From CAVYXF01 sp963772335 (GTDB lineage: Bacteria; Pseudomonadota; Alphaproteobacteria; Rhizobiales; Rhodomicrobiaceae), in contig CAVYXF010000017.1 in assembly GCA_963772335.1 (NCBI GenBank), forward strand, positions 1-64,000: DNA of 64,000 nucleotides. The letters are read 5' to 3'. The stretch's first letter is position 1. Each line of letters opens with the position of its first letter. Made by a program: the position numbers and the translations under genes. This document shows, piece by piece, positions 37,601-47,414 of the stretch. A model generated the notes under the pieces. That model did no database searches and was not told the DNA's origin. It saw only the letters and a program-made list of their open reading frames with translations.

Positions 37601-38455
37601 TCAGAGTGATTTTGTCTCTAGCAAGTTGTTCAGCACATAAAGATAATTGGCAACGCCTTTCTTCGCGCAGCACGAATAGCCACTTGCGCGCAGAAGTTCA
37701 TCCACTTGCCGCACGTCGGAGGTCGACCTGGCCGAGGGAAACCCTAAGCCGTCATATTCTACCAGGATCTGTTTAGGCCGCAGCCCGTCCTTTAATATCC
37801 CAGGCAGCACCTCAATCTCGGCCCCTTCGATGTCAAGCTTCAGAAGCTCGAGTGAAGCGAGACCGAAGCGTTCCATAAGCTCACGAAGCGGCAGCGCCGG
37901 CACATCGAGAAAGCCACGCGATAGGTTGCATGCGCCTTTGTTTTGCACGTCGACGATTGAGTGGGAGACATGATCCGGGTTGCTTGGCGGGAAAAAGCGA
38001 ACGGTTCCGCGCTCGATCCAAATCGCGTTCTCCACCAGTTCGATTTGTTCCCTGCGCAGCTTCGAGAGATCATATGCGTCCGGCGGCTGTGCACCTCCGG
38101 CAACGAAGGAACGCCGGGATGGCTCGCCGAGACGAGCGAGGACATCTTTCGCATGCCGAACCGCGCGCGGTGTCGGGTCGACGATCACAACCTTGGCCGC
38201 GAAGCGGGAGGCGAAGGCGACATCAAATGTAATATCTTCGCCAACGCCGCAGCAGATTACGGTCGCTCCAGCAAGGCCCGGCACGTCAAGAAAATCCCAA
38301 CCGCCATAGGGGCTGCCGAGGGTAAGACGCGGAAACGGGGCCGGCTCGATAAGGATGCCTGGGTCGAAATAGGCCAAGCGGATCTTGTGCCAGGCTGCTG
38401 CAGCGCTCGCGCCGAAACCATCCGCTTGAACCTTTCGCACGATGCGATTGAGCAT
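37601..38455 (-). CDS. FkbM-family methyltransferase
   Basis: The 284-residue protein has the SAM-binding region GATVICCGVGEDITFDVAFA and VVIVDPTPRAVRHA, and the FkbM hallmark LELLKLDIEGAEIEVLPGIL near residue 205. It probably O-methylates a sugar. I use the ATG at 38455, which has GAGGGAAC upstream; the frame opens at 38524. The preceding 37364-37600 segment contains no certain gene. Confidence 0.85.
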   Translation of the reverse strand: MLNRIVRKVQADGFGASAAAAWHKIRLAYFDPGILIEPAPFPRLTLGSPYGGWDFLDVPGLAGATVICCGVGEDITFDVAFASRFAAKVVIVDPTPRAVRHAKDVLARLGEPSRRSFVAGGAQPPDAYDLSKLRREQIELVENAIWIERGTVRFFPPSNPDHVSHSIVDVQNKGACNLSRGFLDVPALPLRELMERFGLASLELLKLDIEGAEIEVLPGILKDGLRPKQILVEYDGLGFPSARSTSDVRQVDELLRASGYSCCAKKGVANYLYVLNNLLETKSL

Positions 38456-38581
38456 TATTGTTCCCTCAACAAAACTCTGTAAATCTCGAAATAAACACCC
38501 TGTGGCGTTCACAGGCCATGACAAGCGTGCCGCCCATATATGTATGTCGGATTACCTCTTGGCAGATGACGTAAAGTCGAT

Positions 38582-39738
38582 TCAGGTCGATTCCGAATGC
38601 TGCTCAAGGTAGTCAATCAAAGGCTGTGAGCAGCGTCGCCATTCATACTCCAGCGCATTGGCGCGCGCCGCTTTGGAGCAATCCGTCCAAGTCGCACGAT
38701 CGTAAAGCAATGTACGCAACGCGCGAGCCGCACCAGGAACATCACGCGGCTCAACCAGCAAGCCCCCTGCACCGACGATATGTGGCGGTGCGCAACAATT
38801 GGCAACAACGACTGGAGTACCTCTCAACTGCGCCTCAACGGCGGGAATGCCAAAGGACTCACTCAGACTTAATGAACAATAGACCTTGGCGTCGCTCAGC
38901 AGGGCCTTAAGTCGGGCATCATCAACGAAACCCAGCAACTCAACTTTTCCCGTCAAACCCAATTGCGTGATGCGCTGTGCGACAGCTTCTCCATACGTCG
39001 GATCGGCGATCGATCCGACTACTGCCAAGGTCAATCTGGGATCGTCTGCAGCAAGGATTGAAAACGCGTCGATTAAGTCCATAAGCCTTTTGTGCGGGGT
39101 CACTGCGGAGACGAACAGAACCTGATGCCGCCGATGCGAGTACGAATGACTCCTGCCATCACTAGCTTCCGCTGGCGGGTCACCCCGGAATACACCCTGA
39201 TACAACAAGCCCCGATTTGCTCCAGATGGAGCCGCGCCAGCGATTCGTAGAGATCCTTCATGTATGGAGAATTAAAGAATATAGCGTGTTCGCTCTTCGC
39301 CGTCGCCTGGAAAAGTAAACGCAAAATATAGTTCTTGAATCGATCGCTTGTAGTATAATGCAGCTCAGTCAATGCAGGATATGGATTTTGAGCAAGAACG
39401 ATCTGATGCATGCCCAGGCCAGGTATGGCATACCCCGATGGCTGAAACAATCTATTGATGCCGTGCGCGCGTGCCATTCGTTTGAGCAAAGTTCTCTCAC
39501 ATAGCAACCGCTGTGATGTAGATTGCGAAATCCCTTCAACCAGAATTGTCTCGCACTCGTCGCCGAATTCGGCATGAAACTTCGGCGCATTAGCGTCGTG
39601 GCAGAGCAAGCTAGCGCGAAGGCCCTGCAAGCCGGCCTCAAGTACCGATCGCATGTGCCCGGTCAGAACAACAAAGCCAGAGTGGTTGTTTACCGAAAGC
39701 GCATTGAACGTGATGTGGGTTTGGTTGCGTGTTCCCAT
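38582..39738 (-). pseudogene. GT4-family glycosyltransferase, one frameshift
   Basis: The N-domain frame (from ATG 39738) reads QTHITFNALSVNNHSGFVVL TGHMRSVLEAGLQGLRASLL (in parts) through IGACCI, and the C-domain frame reads QVLFVSAVTPHKRLMDLIDA, then VELLGFVDDARLKALLSDAK and SLSESFGIPAVEAQLRGTPV VV. The two join by a single base near 39228. The donor site SESFGIPAVEAQ is intact. Its start overlaps the next gene's stop as ATGA. It is either a recent mutation or a sequence error. Confidence 0.75.
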
Positions 39739-40883
39739 CACGACTTGCCGCGGTGAGCATTTCGGTCGCACGAATGGAGGCTTGTTGGTGTGGCCGCACT
39801 CAGCGCCTCCACCATGGCACAGAACCGGCGGGCCATATCCTCGGCGTTGAACGAGCGGGTCGTGGTTTCGATTGCAGCGGCGGACATGCGGACAAGCGCA
39901 GCGGGATCACCGAGCGTCGTGGCAATCGTTGCGGCCAGTGCCGGCGCGCTGCCTTGTTCGAAAGTCAAACCATTGACGCCCGGAGCATGCGCCGCGATCT
40001 CCGGCATGTGCCCCCAGCGCGCATTGTGCACGATCCCCGGCAGACCGTAAGCGAGCCCATGGATCAGGCTCAAGCCGACGCCGCCCGGATAGACGAAGGC
40101 TTTGCATTGATTGGCGATCGCCGCGATCCGGTCCTCGTCGGTGCTCCCGCCGTGCCAAACGACGCGATCGCCGAGGCCGAGATCATTGCCGAGCGCCACC
40201 AGCCGGAACTGTTCCTCGCCGCCGCCGATGATATCGAGAGTTGCGTGCGACGCCTCCGGCCGCGCCAGCGCTCTAAGCAGCAGCTCGATCTCCGCCTTGT
40301 CGGTCAACCGCCCAATGAACAACAGATCACGCGGTCGTTGGGCTGCAACGTAGGCCACTCTCAGTGCGCAGATGCGGCCAGTTTCGATGCCGTTGTTCAG
40401 AGCGAACAGTGCCTGCCTCGCGCTTGACCCCCTAAACGTACGGTGTTCGTTGATCTCGCGATCGGTGTAAAACAGCGCTGCATCCGCAGACCGCATGAGC
40501 ATCAGCCGCATGAGCGTGGACCAGTCCCTACTCGTTGACGAGCGGAAATGGCCCCACCACACGCTTTGCGCCCCCACTAGACGGGCCTTTACAATCAACG
40601 CCAGATTGGAAAGGCAGCGCGGGTTGCCAAAGACCACGACAACATCGCCACGCCCGACCGGAACCGAGGTTGCACCCACTTGCCACTCGAGCCCCGGCGC
40701 AACCGGCCGAATCGGACCGAGTGGACGCTCCCATTCCGGGCGCTCGGACCGGCTCGTCAGTACACCCATTTGAAGCGCCGAAGCATAGACCGCAAAGCCC
40801 TTGCCGAGTTGGGCAGATAGCCGGTCGAAAAAGCCGAGCCGGAAGCTCGGCACCGTTGGCTGTATAATCGTCACGTTTGGCAT
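39738..40883 (-). CDS. GT4-family glycosyltransferase
   Basis: The 381-residue GT-B enzyme shows VPSFRLGFFDRLSAQLGKGF at the start, DVVVVFGNPRCLSNLALIVK, then RPRDLLFIGRLTDKAEIELL opening the C-domain, and a C-terminal VYPGGVGLSLIHGLAYGLPG (in place of the usual E-x7-E) that binds the nucleotide sugar. It overlaps the polymerase gene by 13 bp upstream and the next transferase by 4 bp downstream, so it is firmly part of the operon. Confidence 0.85.
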   Translation of the reverse strand: MPNVTIIQPTVPSFRLGFFDRLSAQLGKGFAVYASALQMGVLTSRSERPEWERPLGPIRPVAPGLEWQVGATSVPVGRGDVVVVFGNPRCLSNLALIVKARLVGAQSVWWGHFRSSTSRDWSTLMRLMLMRSADAALFYTDREINEHRTFRGSSARQALFALNNGIETGRICALRVAYVAAQRPRDLLFIGRLTDKAEIELLLRALARPEASHATLDIIGGGEEQFRLVALGNDLGLGDRVVWHGGSTDEDRIAAIANQCKAFVYPGGVGLSLIHGLAYGLPGIVHNARWGHMPEIAAHAPGVNGLTFEQGSAPALAATIATTLGDPAALVRMSAAAIETTTRSFNAEDMARRFCAMVEALSAATPTSLHSCDRNAHRGKS

Positions 40884-42223
40884 GTCGGGGCCGGCTTGCT
40901 CGCCGAGTTCTTCCTAACCGCGCCTATTCCATGGGGGTGCATACCAGCAGGGACGGAGAGTTGTATGGTCCTTCGACGCCTCAGGCCGAGCGCAACTACA
41001 CAGGCCGACGCAATCCACAACGCCGTCGCCCCCCAAATCCCTCCACTGAACTGCTGCTGGATGAAGGACGACAACAGAACCGACGCTGTGAACCGCTCGA
41101 CGAGCGACGCATCGGAATTGGAAAGCAGGAACACGGTGCTTCGAAATACGATTACCAGGTGAACGATCAAAAACAGCGTTCCCAAGATGCCAACAGACAT
41201 TAACGATTCCAGAAAGAGATTATGAGGATAGACCCCATAGATCTCCTCATACACCTTGTTGCCCATCAGGGGGCTGTCAACAAACTGCCTCCAGGCATCC
41301 GTCCATTGACCTGCCCGCCCCACACCCTCCTGGAATTCCTGGCCAATCGCGCTTTGATTGTCCTGCGTATAGAACCGCTCGACTGCAAACTCAAAGATAT
41401 CGACATCAAAATAGGCCGAGGCCGCCGCGAGTGCGATTACCAGCATACCCACAGCCAGGAGAAGGTGCCCTTTGTAGCGAGATGAAGAAAAAATGGCGTA
41501 AACAAGCAGGGTTCCAGTAAATGAGAGCAATGGCCCCCGCGACCGAGTGACCAGAGCGAGACTGACAAGGCTAGTAACGGCGGTCCATTTAATCAAGCGC
41601 ATCAACGCCGTCCTAGGGGCATGTATGATTAGCAACAGAGCGTAGCTGAACGCCGTATTCGCCAATGAGATCGCGTTAACTTTTGCAATCATTGCTTCGT
41701 TGGTTCGGGCAATCACCATTGAGAGGATCGTGTCAAGATTAAGTGACAGACCGACAAAGAAAACCACGATCATGACAATATGTGCATGCAAGAACGAGCC
41801 ATCGCTTATTCGAGTAATCATTCGCGCAAGAATAATAGCTGGTAAAACTGCCGAGCCGAAAAGGAACCCATAAGCAATTTCTGGCGTAACATAGACCGGG
41901 AGTTCCCGCACAAAATAATTCTCAAACAACCGCGCAGCATAGAAACCGAGGAATATGTACATCGGAGCGAGCAATGCTGACAGGCCGGGAACTGGTCGCA
42001 AGTGAAACCAGCCGACCAGCACAACACCCATCAGTAGGGTAACTGCTCGAAGAATAACGCTGCCGGTAGAGCTTTCAGGAGATACGTGCTCCAGTATCGG
42101 ACCGAAGGTATTGTAGCCGAACAGCGCCAGCGGAAAGTACAGCGCTAGTACAAGGGACGCGATCGTAGTGTTGACGGGGGGGCGCAATCGTCTCAACTCT
42201 ACTGACGGCGTTGGAGAGAACAA
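40871..42223 (-). CDS. O-antigen polymerase/ligase-like membrane protein (Wzy type)
   Basis: The 450-residue protein has about ten to twelve hydrophobic segments and a larger periplasmic loop (about residues 265-335) ending in YGVYPHNLFLESLMSVGILG, the Wzy_C/O-antigen ligase signature (PHN). It would polymerise or ligate repeat units in the periplasm. It is followed by a glycosyltransferase with a 13-bp overlap. Confidence 0.85.
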   Translation of the reverse strand: MFSPTPSVELRRLRPPVNTTIASLVLALYFPLALFGYNTFGPILEHVSPESSTGSVILRAVTLLMGVVLVGWFHLRPVPGLSALLAPMYIFLGFYAARLFENYFVRELPVYVTPEIAYGFLFGSAVLPAIILARMITRISDGSFLHAHIVMIVVFFVGLSLNLDTILSMVIARTNEAMIAKVNAISLANTAFSYALLLIIHAPRTALMRLIKWTAVTSLVSLALVTRSRGPLLSFTGTLLVYAIFSSSRYKGHLLLAVGMLVIALAAASAYFDVDIFEFAVERFYTQDNQSAIGQEFQEGVGRAGQWTDAWRQFVDSPLMGNKVYEEIYGVYPHNLFLESLMSVGILGTLFLIVHLVIVFRSTVFLLSNSDASLVERFTASVLLSSFIQQQFSGGIWGATALWIASACVVALGLRRRRTIQLSVPAGMHPHGIGAVRKNSASKPAPTCQT

Positions 42224-42262
42224 TGCTCGGGACCTAATTCGATGGATAAGGATATTGCTGGG

Positions 42263-43162
42263 TCAAAATGCGCTGTTGCGCAACCGAATGGCAAGCGACC
42301 GCAAACCCAATTGACGAGCAAGCTTGCGCAAGCTCACTCGCAATCGATCCGACAATCGCTGGGGTGGTGCCGTACACCCGTCGTAGTACTTCTCGAACAC
42401 GATGAATTCCCACAGTTTTGCAGCGTGTGCGAGGTCCGCCTCGCGCGCTTCGGCGGGATCGCCGACTACTGAGTATCCATTATGCTCCCATGCCCCACGC
42501 GAGAACGTCCAGTCGTTGGGAAATCGATTTGCCACATAAGTGCCGAGCGTCTCATATTCGCTGAATTCCGATTGATCCCGCTGGGGCAGAGCCCTCATAA
42601 CCGCGCCGATCCAATCTTGACCGGCACGGGTCTCGATTTCGCGGCACAGCTCATCAATCCAGCTTCTTCTCGCGGGCATTGTCATGGCCATAAACGAAAA
42701 TGGTGAGGAGCATTTCATCGCGAGCAAATTCTCAATGGTAGCATAGTACGGTCGGTGTATTCCTGTCCCCCGAAAGAATGTCAGCTGACGTTGAAGCATA
42801 TAGCAAATGGGCTTTAGCGGCATCGCGTCAGCATCCCAAATGACATTCACATCGTCCGTGCGCCCCTGCCGCAAAGCGTTCAGCTTGGCAAATTGCTGCA
42901 TGTACCATCCGGCTCGCCTCTTGAACTGATCCGGCAACGCGTCGGCGATGCTCGATCTGCTATGTCTTCCGAGAAAATCTTCCTGCGCCAGCACATCGAA
43001 ACGAGATGAGGTTTGCGCACGGAAGACATCCACCTCGTCTTTTGGCACCAGGAGTTGGTATTGCGCTGCATTGATATGGCGGAGAATATGAGGATGGGTG
43101 AGCTTCCATATCTCCAGATCGCGGGAATATGAAACTGAAACGAGGAGATCGACGCTCGACAT
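42263..43162 (-). CDS. DUF6492-type putative glycosyltransferase
   Basis: The 299-residue protein begins VDLLVSVSYSRDLEIWKLTH, has YMQQFAKLNALRQGRTDDVN, and carries VIWDADAMPLKP, a DxD motif like GT-A transferases. LLAMKCSSPFSFMAMTMPAR and FSEYETLGTYVANRFPNDW are typical of this uncharacterised family. Its position between polymerase and flippase suggests a sugar-transfer role. It lies 1 bp after the flippase stop. Confidence 0.7.
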   Translation of the reverse strand: MSSVDLLVSVSYSRDLEIWKLTHPHILRHINAAQYQLLVPKDEVDVFRAQTSSRFDVLAQEDFLGRHSRSSIADALPDQFKRRAGWYMQQFAKLNALRQGRTDDVNVIWDADAMPLKPICYMLQRQLTFFRGTGIHRPYYATIENLLAMKCSSPFSFMAMTMPARRSWIDELCREIETRAGQDWIGAVMRALPQRDQSEFSEYETLGTYVANRFPNDWTFSRGAWEHNGYSVVGDPAEAREADLAHAAKLWEFIVFEKYYDGCTAPPQRLSDRLRVSLRKLARQLGLRSLAIRLRNSAF

Positions 43163-43163
43163 C

Positions 43164-44573
43164 TCAGGCCCTTCCGACTTTGGCCGAACGAGTACGCCAA
43201 TCAGGTAGCTCTGCTACCCGCCTCGCCGGGATGTCTTGCCTAGCCTTCAATATGCGGCTGAGAGACAACACTGCTGGCCCGATAGCGCAGATCAGATAAG
43301 TTGCTGCCGCGCCGACGGCTGCGCCTGCCACACCCATTTGATGAATGAGTGCCGCAGACAGGGGAACAATAGCGATGATCACAGCCAAATTGATGGCCAT
43401 GATCAACCGCCTGGCATCAAGACTGACTAGCAATACAGACAGCACCCCCCAAGCGACAGTGGTCAAGGCGTAGGGAATTATCGACGCGACCAGTATCGGC
43501 GCAAGGTGAATATCGGCACCGATCCAAAGCCGGAGGATCTGCCAATTCCAGAGCGCAAGAATAACCGTGGCGACCAGCGTCAGGGCGAGCGCCAGCGTTT
43601 TAGTTTTCCAGAAGCTCGACTTGACCCAATCGAACTCGCCACGCGCTGCTGCGGCAGCATAGGTTGGCCACTGAGCGTAGACGACGAAGTTCACGAACAC
43701 CCATGGCAGCATGAAAAGACGCGAGAGCATTGCGTACGTTCCAGCCTCCTCCACCCGAACCAGCTTGGCGATGAGAATGGGGCCTGCCTGAAGGCTCAAT
43801 GCGCTGGCCAGCGCCATTAGGAGCAAGGCGAATCCGCCGCCGAGGAGCTCCGATGCCCGAGCATACGAGAACTCCCCCCATGACGGGAGCAAATGGGGCA
43901 TGCGATAGAAGAACCATGACGAGCCGAAGGCTCTTACCAGAAGTGGCACGAACACTCCGGCAGCGACCAGCCAGATCATACCAGCGTCTAGTCGAACGGC
44001 GACCAAAAAGGCCGGAAGAACCATTGACTCTGCGACCGTATCCCAAACCTTGGCCGCTGGGATCTGCTCGAGGCCCGTACGTAGACGGAATGCGATATTG
44101 ACTAGCCCGCCTAGTGCAACGCCCGATATGAGGATGATGGCAATAGTCCGTGCCTCGCCAGCGATATCATCGCTGTGCAGGTTGAGTACCCACTTCCAGG
44201 GTACGGCGTTGGCGATCACGACCCCGGCCAGAATGATAACCACAGCAAGAGATGAGAAAATCGCAAACGCGGAACCGACTAGCGCACGCAGTTCCAGATT
44301 GCCCGCCGTTGCGCGGGATCGGGCTGTCGCTGTTATCAGGGCATTGGATACGCCGCCATCGGCTAGCGACAGGACAATCATGACGCTCGAGGCGGTCACC
44401 ATCCAAACGCCGTAACGCTCGGGGCCAAGGTAGTTGAACGCTACAGGTACCGTCGCAAATGTCACAAGCAGGGTAACGAGACGCGAGATCAGAAACGCGA
44501 TGCTGCCCTTTGCAATTGTACGTGCGCGCGCGGACAACCAGTCCAAAGTCAGCGCGGACGGGCGAGGCGCCAT
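43164..44573 (-). CDS. Wzx-like polysaccharide flippase
   Basis: The 469-residue membrane protein of the MOP/MATE superfamily has about twelve to fourteen hydrophobic segments and the family start ISRLVTLLVTFATVPVAFNY LGPERYGVWMV. It would flip lipid-linked repeat units across the inner membrane for the Wzy-like polymerase. The ATG at 44573 follows GGAAAG; the frame opens further at 44639. Confidence 0.85.
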   Translation of the reverse strand: MAPRPSALTLDWLSARARTIAKGSIAFLISRLVTLLVTFATVPVAFNYLGPERYGVWMVTASSVMIVLSLADGGVSNALITATARSRATAGNLELRALVGSAFAIFSSLAVVIILAGVVIANAVPWKWVLNLHSDDIAGEARTIAIILISGVALGGLVNIAFRLRTGLEQIPAAKVWDTVAESMVLPAFLVAVRLDAGMIWLVAAGVFVPLLVRAFGSSWFFYRMPHLLPSWGEFSYARASELLGGGFALLLMALASALSLQAGPILIAKLVRVEEAGTYAMLSRLFMLPWVFVNFVVYAQWPTYAAAAARGEFDWVKSSFWKTKTLALALTLVATVILALWNWQILRLWIGADIHLAPILVASIIPYALTTVAWGVLSVLLVSLDARRLIMAINLAVIIAIVPLSAALIHQMGVAGAAVGAAATYLICAIGPAVLSLSRILKARQDIPARRVAELPDWRTRSAKVGRA

Positions 44574-44721
44574 GAGCTTTCCATTTTTCTCAAATCTGAA
44601 GCCGCGGCGTACCCAAGTGGCGCGCGTGGAGATTGGCATTTATGTGACGGAGCTCCCATACTACAGGCTTGGTCACCAGGGGATTGGAAAGAAGCCTTAT
44701 TTATCAAGCCGCGAGCGACAT

Positions 44722-45588
44722 TCAATGAATGAGGTCAAGCCCAGGTCGCAAAGGAAGTGATTTTGCGACATCAAAGCGCCGGTCCCACACCGCGAAGGCG
44801 TTCCCCAGAAACACCGCCCACATCGAAAACGTCGAACGGGAGGTCACGATTATTCTGGCTTGGGCCATGCGCAGCATGGCCGCGAGAGCCGACCTGCTCT
44901 CATCGATCTCTACGAAGGGCGTTTTCAACTCCGCGCGGGCCGCTACGGGGTCGTCCGTGAACAAGATTATGCGCGGGGAAAGAATACCGAGCTCCCGCCG
45001 TGCATGCTCAAGAGCGCTACGATACCAATCCCCCTCCTGACGCACACTGTATGTCGGTCGATCTGCGGCTCCGGCGATGAAGTCACAAAGTCGCAGATGA
45101 ATAGCGATATCGTAGTCGGCAGGAGCCGGTGCCTGCCTGGTATTACACGCTAGCCATTCGGCAACAACGAACCTCTCTCCAGCTAGATCATGAAAGTAGC
45201 GCCCAAATCCGGAGTAGATCACCGCGACGCGGCGCTGGCTGCCATCGAAAGACGTCTCATCCAAGCGATCGACGCGGTGAGCCTTCGCCCAATCACGCCA
45301 GTCCGCGATGGTCCTTTGCCGCAATATATCGCCGTAGATTCGCAGGTCACGTTCGCGTCGCAGAAGCGGCCCAAGCTTCAACTGTCGCATCGTCGGGTAG
45401 ACAAACGAGCCGCCATGCGTTTTCTGCCCAATCAGCGCTCGGCCGATGGGAAACAACAGATTCCCGAGCCCCGGACCAGCAGAGCGAATAAAGCCTAGGT
45501 CCACCGCGCTGAGGCTTGGAAGATGCCAGACATCATCGGACCGAACAACATCACCCGTGCCCGAACTAGCCCCAGCTCGACCCAGCAT
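44722..45588 (-). CDS. GT11-like (alpha-1,2-fucosyltransferase-like) protein
   Basis: The 288-residue protein has GLGNLLFPIGRALIGQK near the start, YDIAIHLRLCDF (family H-x-R-x-x-D-like motif), PRIILFTDDPVAA and a late VTSRSTFSMWAVFLGN, the order of motifs seen in GT11 fucosyltransferases. It would use GDP-fucose, which fits the GDP-fucose synthase gene at 27.5 kb. Its start overlaps the upstream methyltransferase stop (TAATG). Confidence 0.55.
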   Translation of the reverse strand: MLGRAGASSGTGDVVRSDDVWHLPSLSAVDLGFIRSAGPGLGNLLFPIGRALIGQKTHGGSFVYPTMRQLKLGPLLRRERDLRIYGDILRQRTIADWRDWAKAHRVDRLDETSFDGSQRRVAVIYSGFGRYFHDLAGERFVVAEWLACNTRQAPAPADYDIAIHLRLCDFIAGAADRPTYSVRQEGDWYRSALEHARRELGILSPRIILFTDDPVAARAELKTPFVEIDESRSALAAMLRMAQARIIVTSRSTFSMWAVFLGNAFAVWDRRFDVAKSLPLRPGLDLIH

Positions 45589-46217
45589 TAGCGCGGGGCC
45601 CGGCGGCCGCGAACCACCAGGAACTGATCATACTGCACAATCAAACGCCAAGCCGGGTCTTCGAACGTTTCCTCCAGCTTGCGCATCACCTCTGACTTCC
45701 GTGGCCAGCCCGGTTCGACGCCAAAAAGGCGGAAATCATCAACGACCACTGCTCCGATATTGGCGAGGTCTTCACGAAGCAGGTCGAGTTCCTTCAGCAC
45801 CGGCTCGGGTTCATTGCCCTGTCCCGTTGTGCCACCACTAAAGTGACCATCGAGAAAGATGAGCATATTGTCATTGCTGGCTGCGATCTTTGGCAACAGC
45901 TCGGCACCGTCGCCCAACAGCAACTCGATATTCTTACGACTCGCGCAATGGCCCTTGGCAATCGCGTGGAGCGCTGGATCGATCTCGATCGTTATCACTC
46001 GAGGGAAAAGATATGAAAGACGACGAGCGGTTACGCCTCGATAGGAACCCACCTCGACCACCGTCGTGACGCCGGTAAGATCGCGGCAGAGTTTGATGTT
46101 GTGCAGCTTCGTTAGCGAGTGGGGGACAAAAGGGCGATTTCGGAGCTTGGCGACGACATCAAGAACATACCCGCCGATTGGCTCGACAAAGCTGGTGGGA
46201 TCGTTCATCGCTTCCAA
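45588..46217 (-). CDS. Class I SAM-dependent methyltransferase
   Basis: The 209-residue protein has VTTVVEVGSYRGVTARRLSY as the SAM loop, VITIEIDPALHAIAKGHC as the acidic second strand, MLIFLDGHFSGGTTGQGNEP and VVVDDFRLFGVEPGWP. The layout resembles cephalosporin-hydroxylase/CmcI-like methyltransferases of polysaccharide clusters. It is the first gene of the minus-strand run that ends near 35 kb, so its promoter must lie in the AT-rich spacer above 46218. Confidence 0.8.
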   Translation of the reverse strand: MEAMNDPTSFVEPIGGYVLDVVAKLRNRPFVPHSLTKLHNIKLCRDLTGVTTVVEVGSYRGVTARRLSYLFPRVITIEIDPALHAIAKGHCASRKNIELLLGDGAELLPKIAASNDNMLIFLDGHFSGGTTGQGNEPEPVLKELDLLREDLANIGAVVVDDFRLFGVEPGWPRKSEVMRKLEETFEDPAWRLIVQYDQFLVVRGRRAPR

Positions 46218-47025
46218 CTATCCTTACGGTGTGGCAAACAGCTAACTAGCTGAGCTGATTCACCACCTCTCGGAGGCGTCGCTCGACGAAATAGCTGCCG
46301 GCTCATGCTCGGTGGCGTTTTATGGACTACGAAAGGTGGGCTGTGACAATAAAAAACGACTGTGCGTAATATGATCACCCGGAACCCAACGGAATTGCTG
46401 TTTCGCAGCTGTGCGGTTATTTAAAAGATGTTTTTACGCCGATCAAATACTCTAAAGGGGGGACAAGCAGTAACAGTTTATAATTTAGTATGACTTTAAC
46501 TTCCAATTTCTTAGAGCTACCGCACTCCGGGTGATAAATCAGCCCAAAGCAATGCTGCTAGTTAAAATGCGAGCCTTTCACTCAGCTCAATATCGTGATC
46601 AATGCAGCGTTTGATGTCTCTGAAAAATCGGTGGATCACGCCTGATTATGACGACACCACTGCAACTCTACTGAGGAGTTGATGCTTGCAAACTTAATAT
46701 TAACCTCAATGACTCGTTTTGGACCAGGCTAACTGCAAAATTCAGTGAATTCGTAATTGCACGTCATGTGGCTCGTGGGAACTGCCGCAGCGCGCAGAGT
46801 AGTACTAATCACCCATCTCACCCCAATCAAGAGCAAATGCCACCGAGTCCACCACGTTTCCTCAGTTGTGTAGGAGTGTGGCATCGAGCCAATCCGAGCC
46901 TTTCAATGGCGCCGAGCGACGACGGTCAATGGCAATTCTCAATGATCGATAGGGTAAAATAAGTCGCCGATGACGCACGAGATGATGAGCTTAAAAATAT
47001 GATTAACCCGCGCTGCGGAAGAAAA
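46218..47025. other. AT-rich spacer, probable operon promoter region
   Basis: There is no convincing gene. From about 46360 to 46750 the sequence is unusually AT-rich, matching the tract at 31.74-31.86 kb at the other side of the cluster. The polysaccharide operon starts at 46217 and reads away from here, so a promoter is expected near 46220-46330, but I cannot pick one. Confidence 0.4.
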
Positions 47026-47124
47026 TCAGCCTCGCCGTCGAGTTCCCTCGCCGAGAAGGCGTCCGATGAACAGCAGCAGGATGAGCTCTGCCACAAAAAT
47101 TGCCGTCGTATGATCGAATGCCAT
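47026..47124 (-). pseudogene. Cation/proton antiporter N-terminal fragment
   Basis: Thirty-two codons read MAFDHTTAIFVAELILLLFI and GRLLGEG before a stop. ELILLLF.GRLLGE is the opening of Kef/CPA2-type monovalent cation:proton antiporters, whose next residues (QR.GQP.V.G) are missing here. A frameshift or truncation at GEG ends the homology. The rest of the gene is gone. Confidence 0.45.
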
Positions 47125-47256
47125 CGGTTTACCGCACCTGCGCCAGCGAATCGGTGAACTAGACGACACCACGGGGACGCAGACAAGTAACCAGACAAAG
47201 GTTCAAAATGCCGCTGCCGGGGCACTCGAACAAACTGGAGAGAACGAGGCGCAGCA

Positions 47257-47279
47257 AATCCTCGAAAAGTTCGAGGATT
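47257..47279. repeat. Perfect 10-bp inverted repeat
   Basis: AATCCTCGAA and TTCGAGGATT flank the 3-nt loop AAG. No T-run follows on either side. It lies inside a plus-strand frame that looks mildly coding (ENEAQQILEKFEDC, stop at about 47282), so it could be an operator, an element end or a coincidence. Confidence 0.4.
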
Positions 47280-47414
47280 GTTGACCATGAAAGCCGATTT
47301 CCCTGACGTCGGCTTCGGGGCGCGCGCAGTCTTCAGCCGATGCGAACAGCTCGTCGCTCCTCGAGGGAAAGCGGTCTTGGCTGCGTGAGCACACCAAGGC
47401 CGTTCGCGCCTGAG

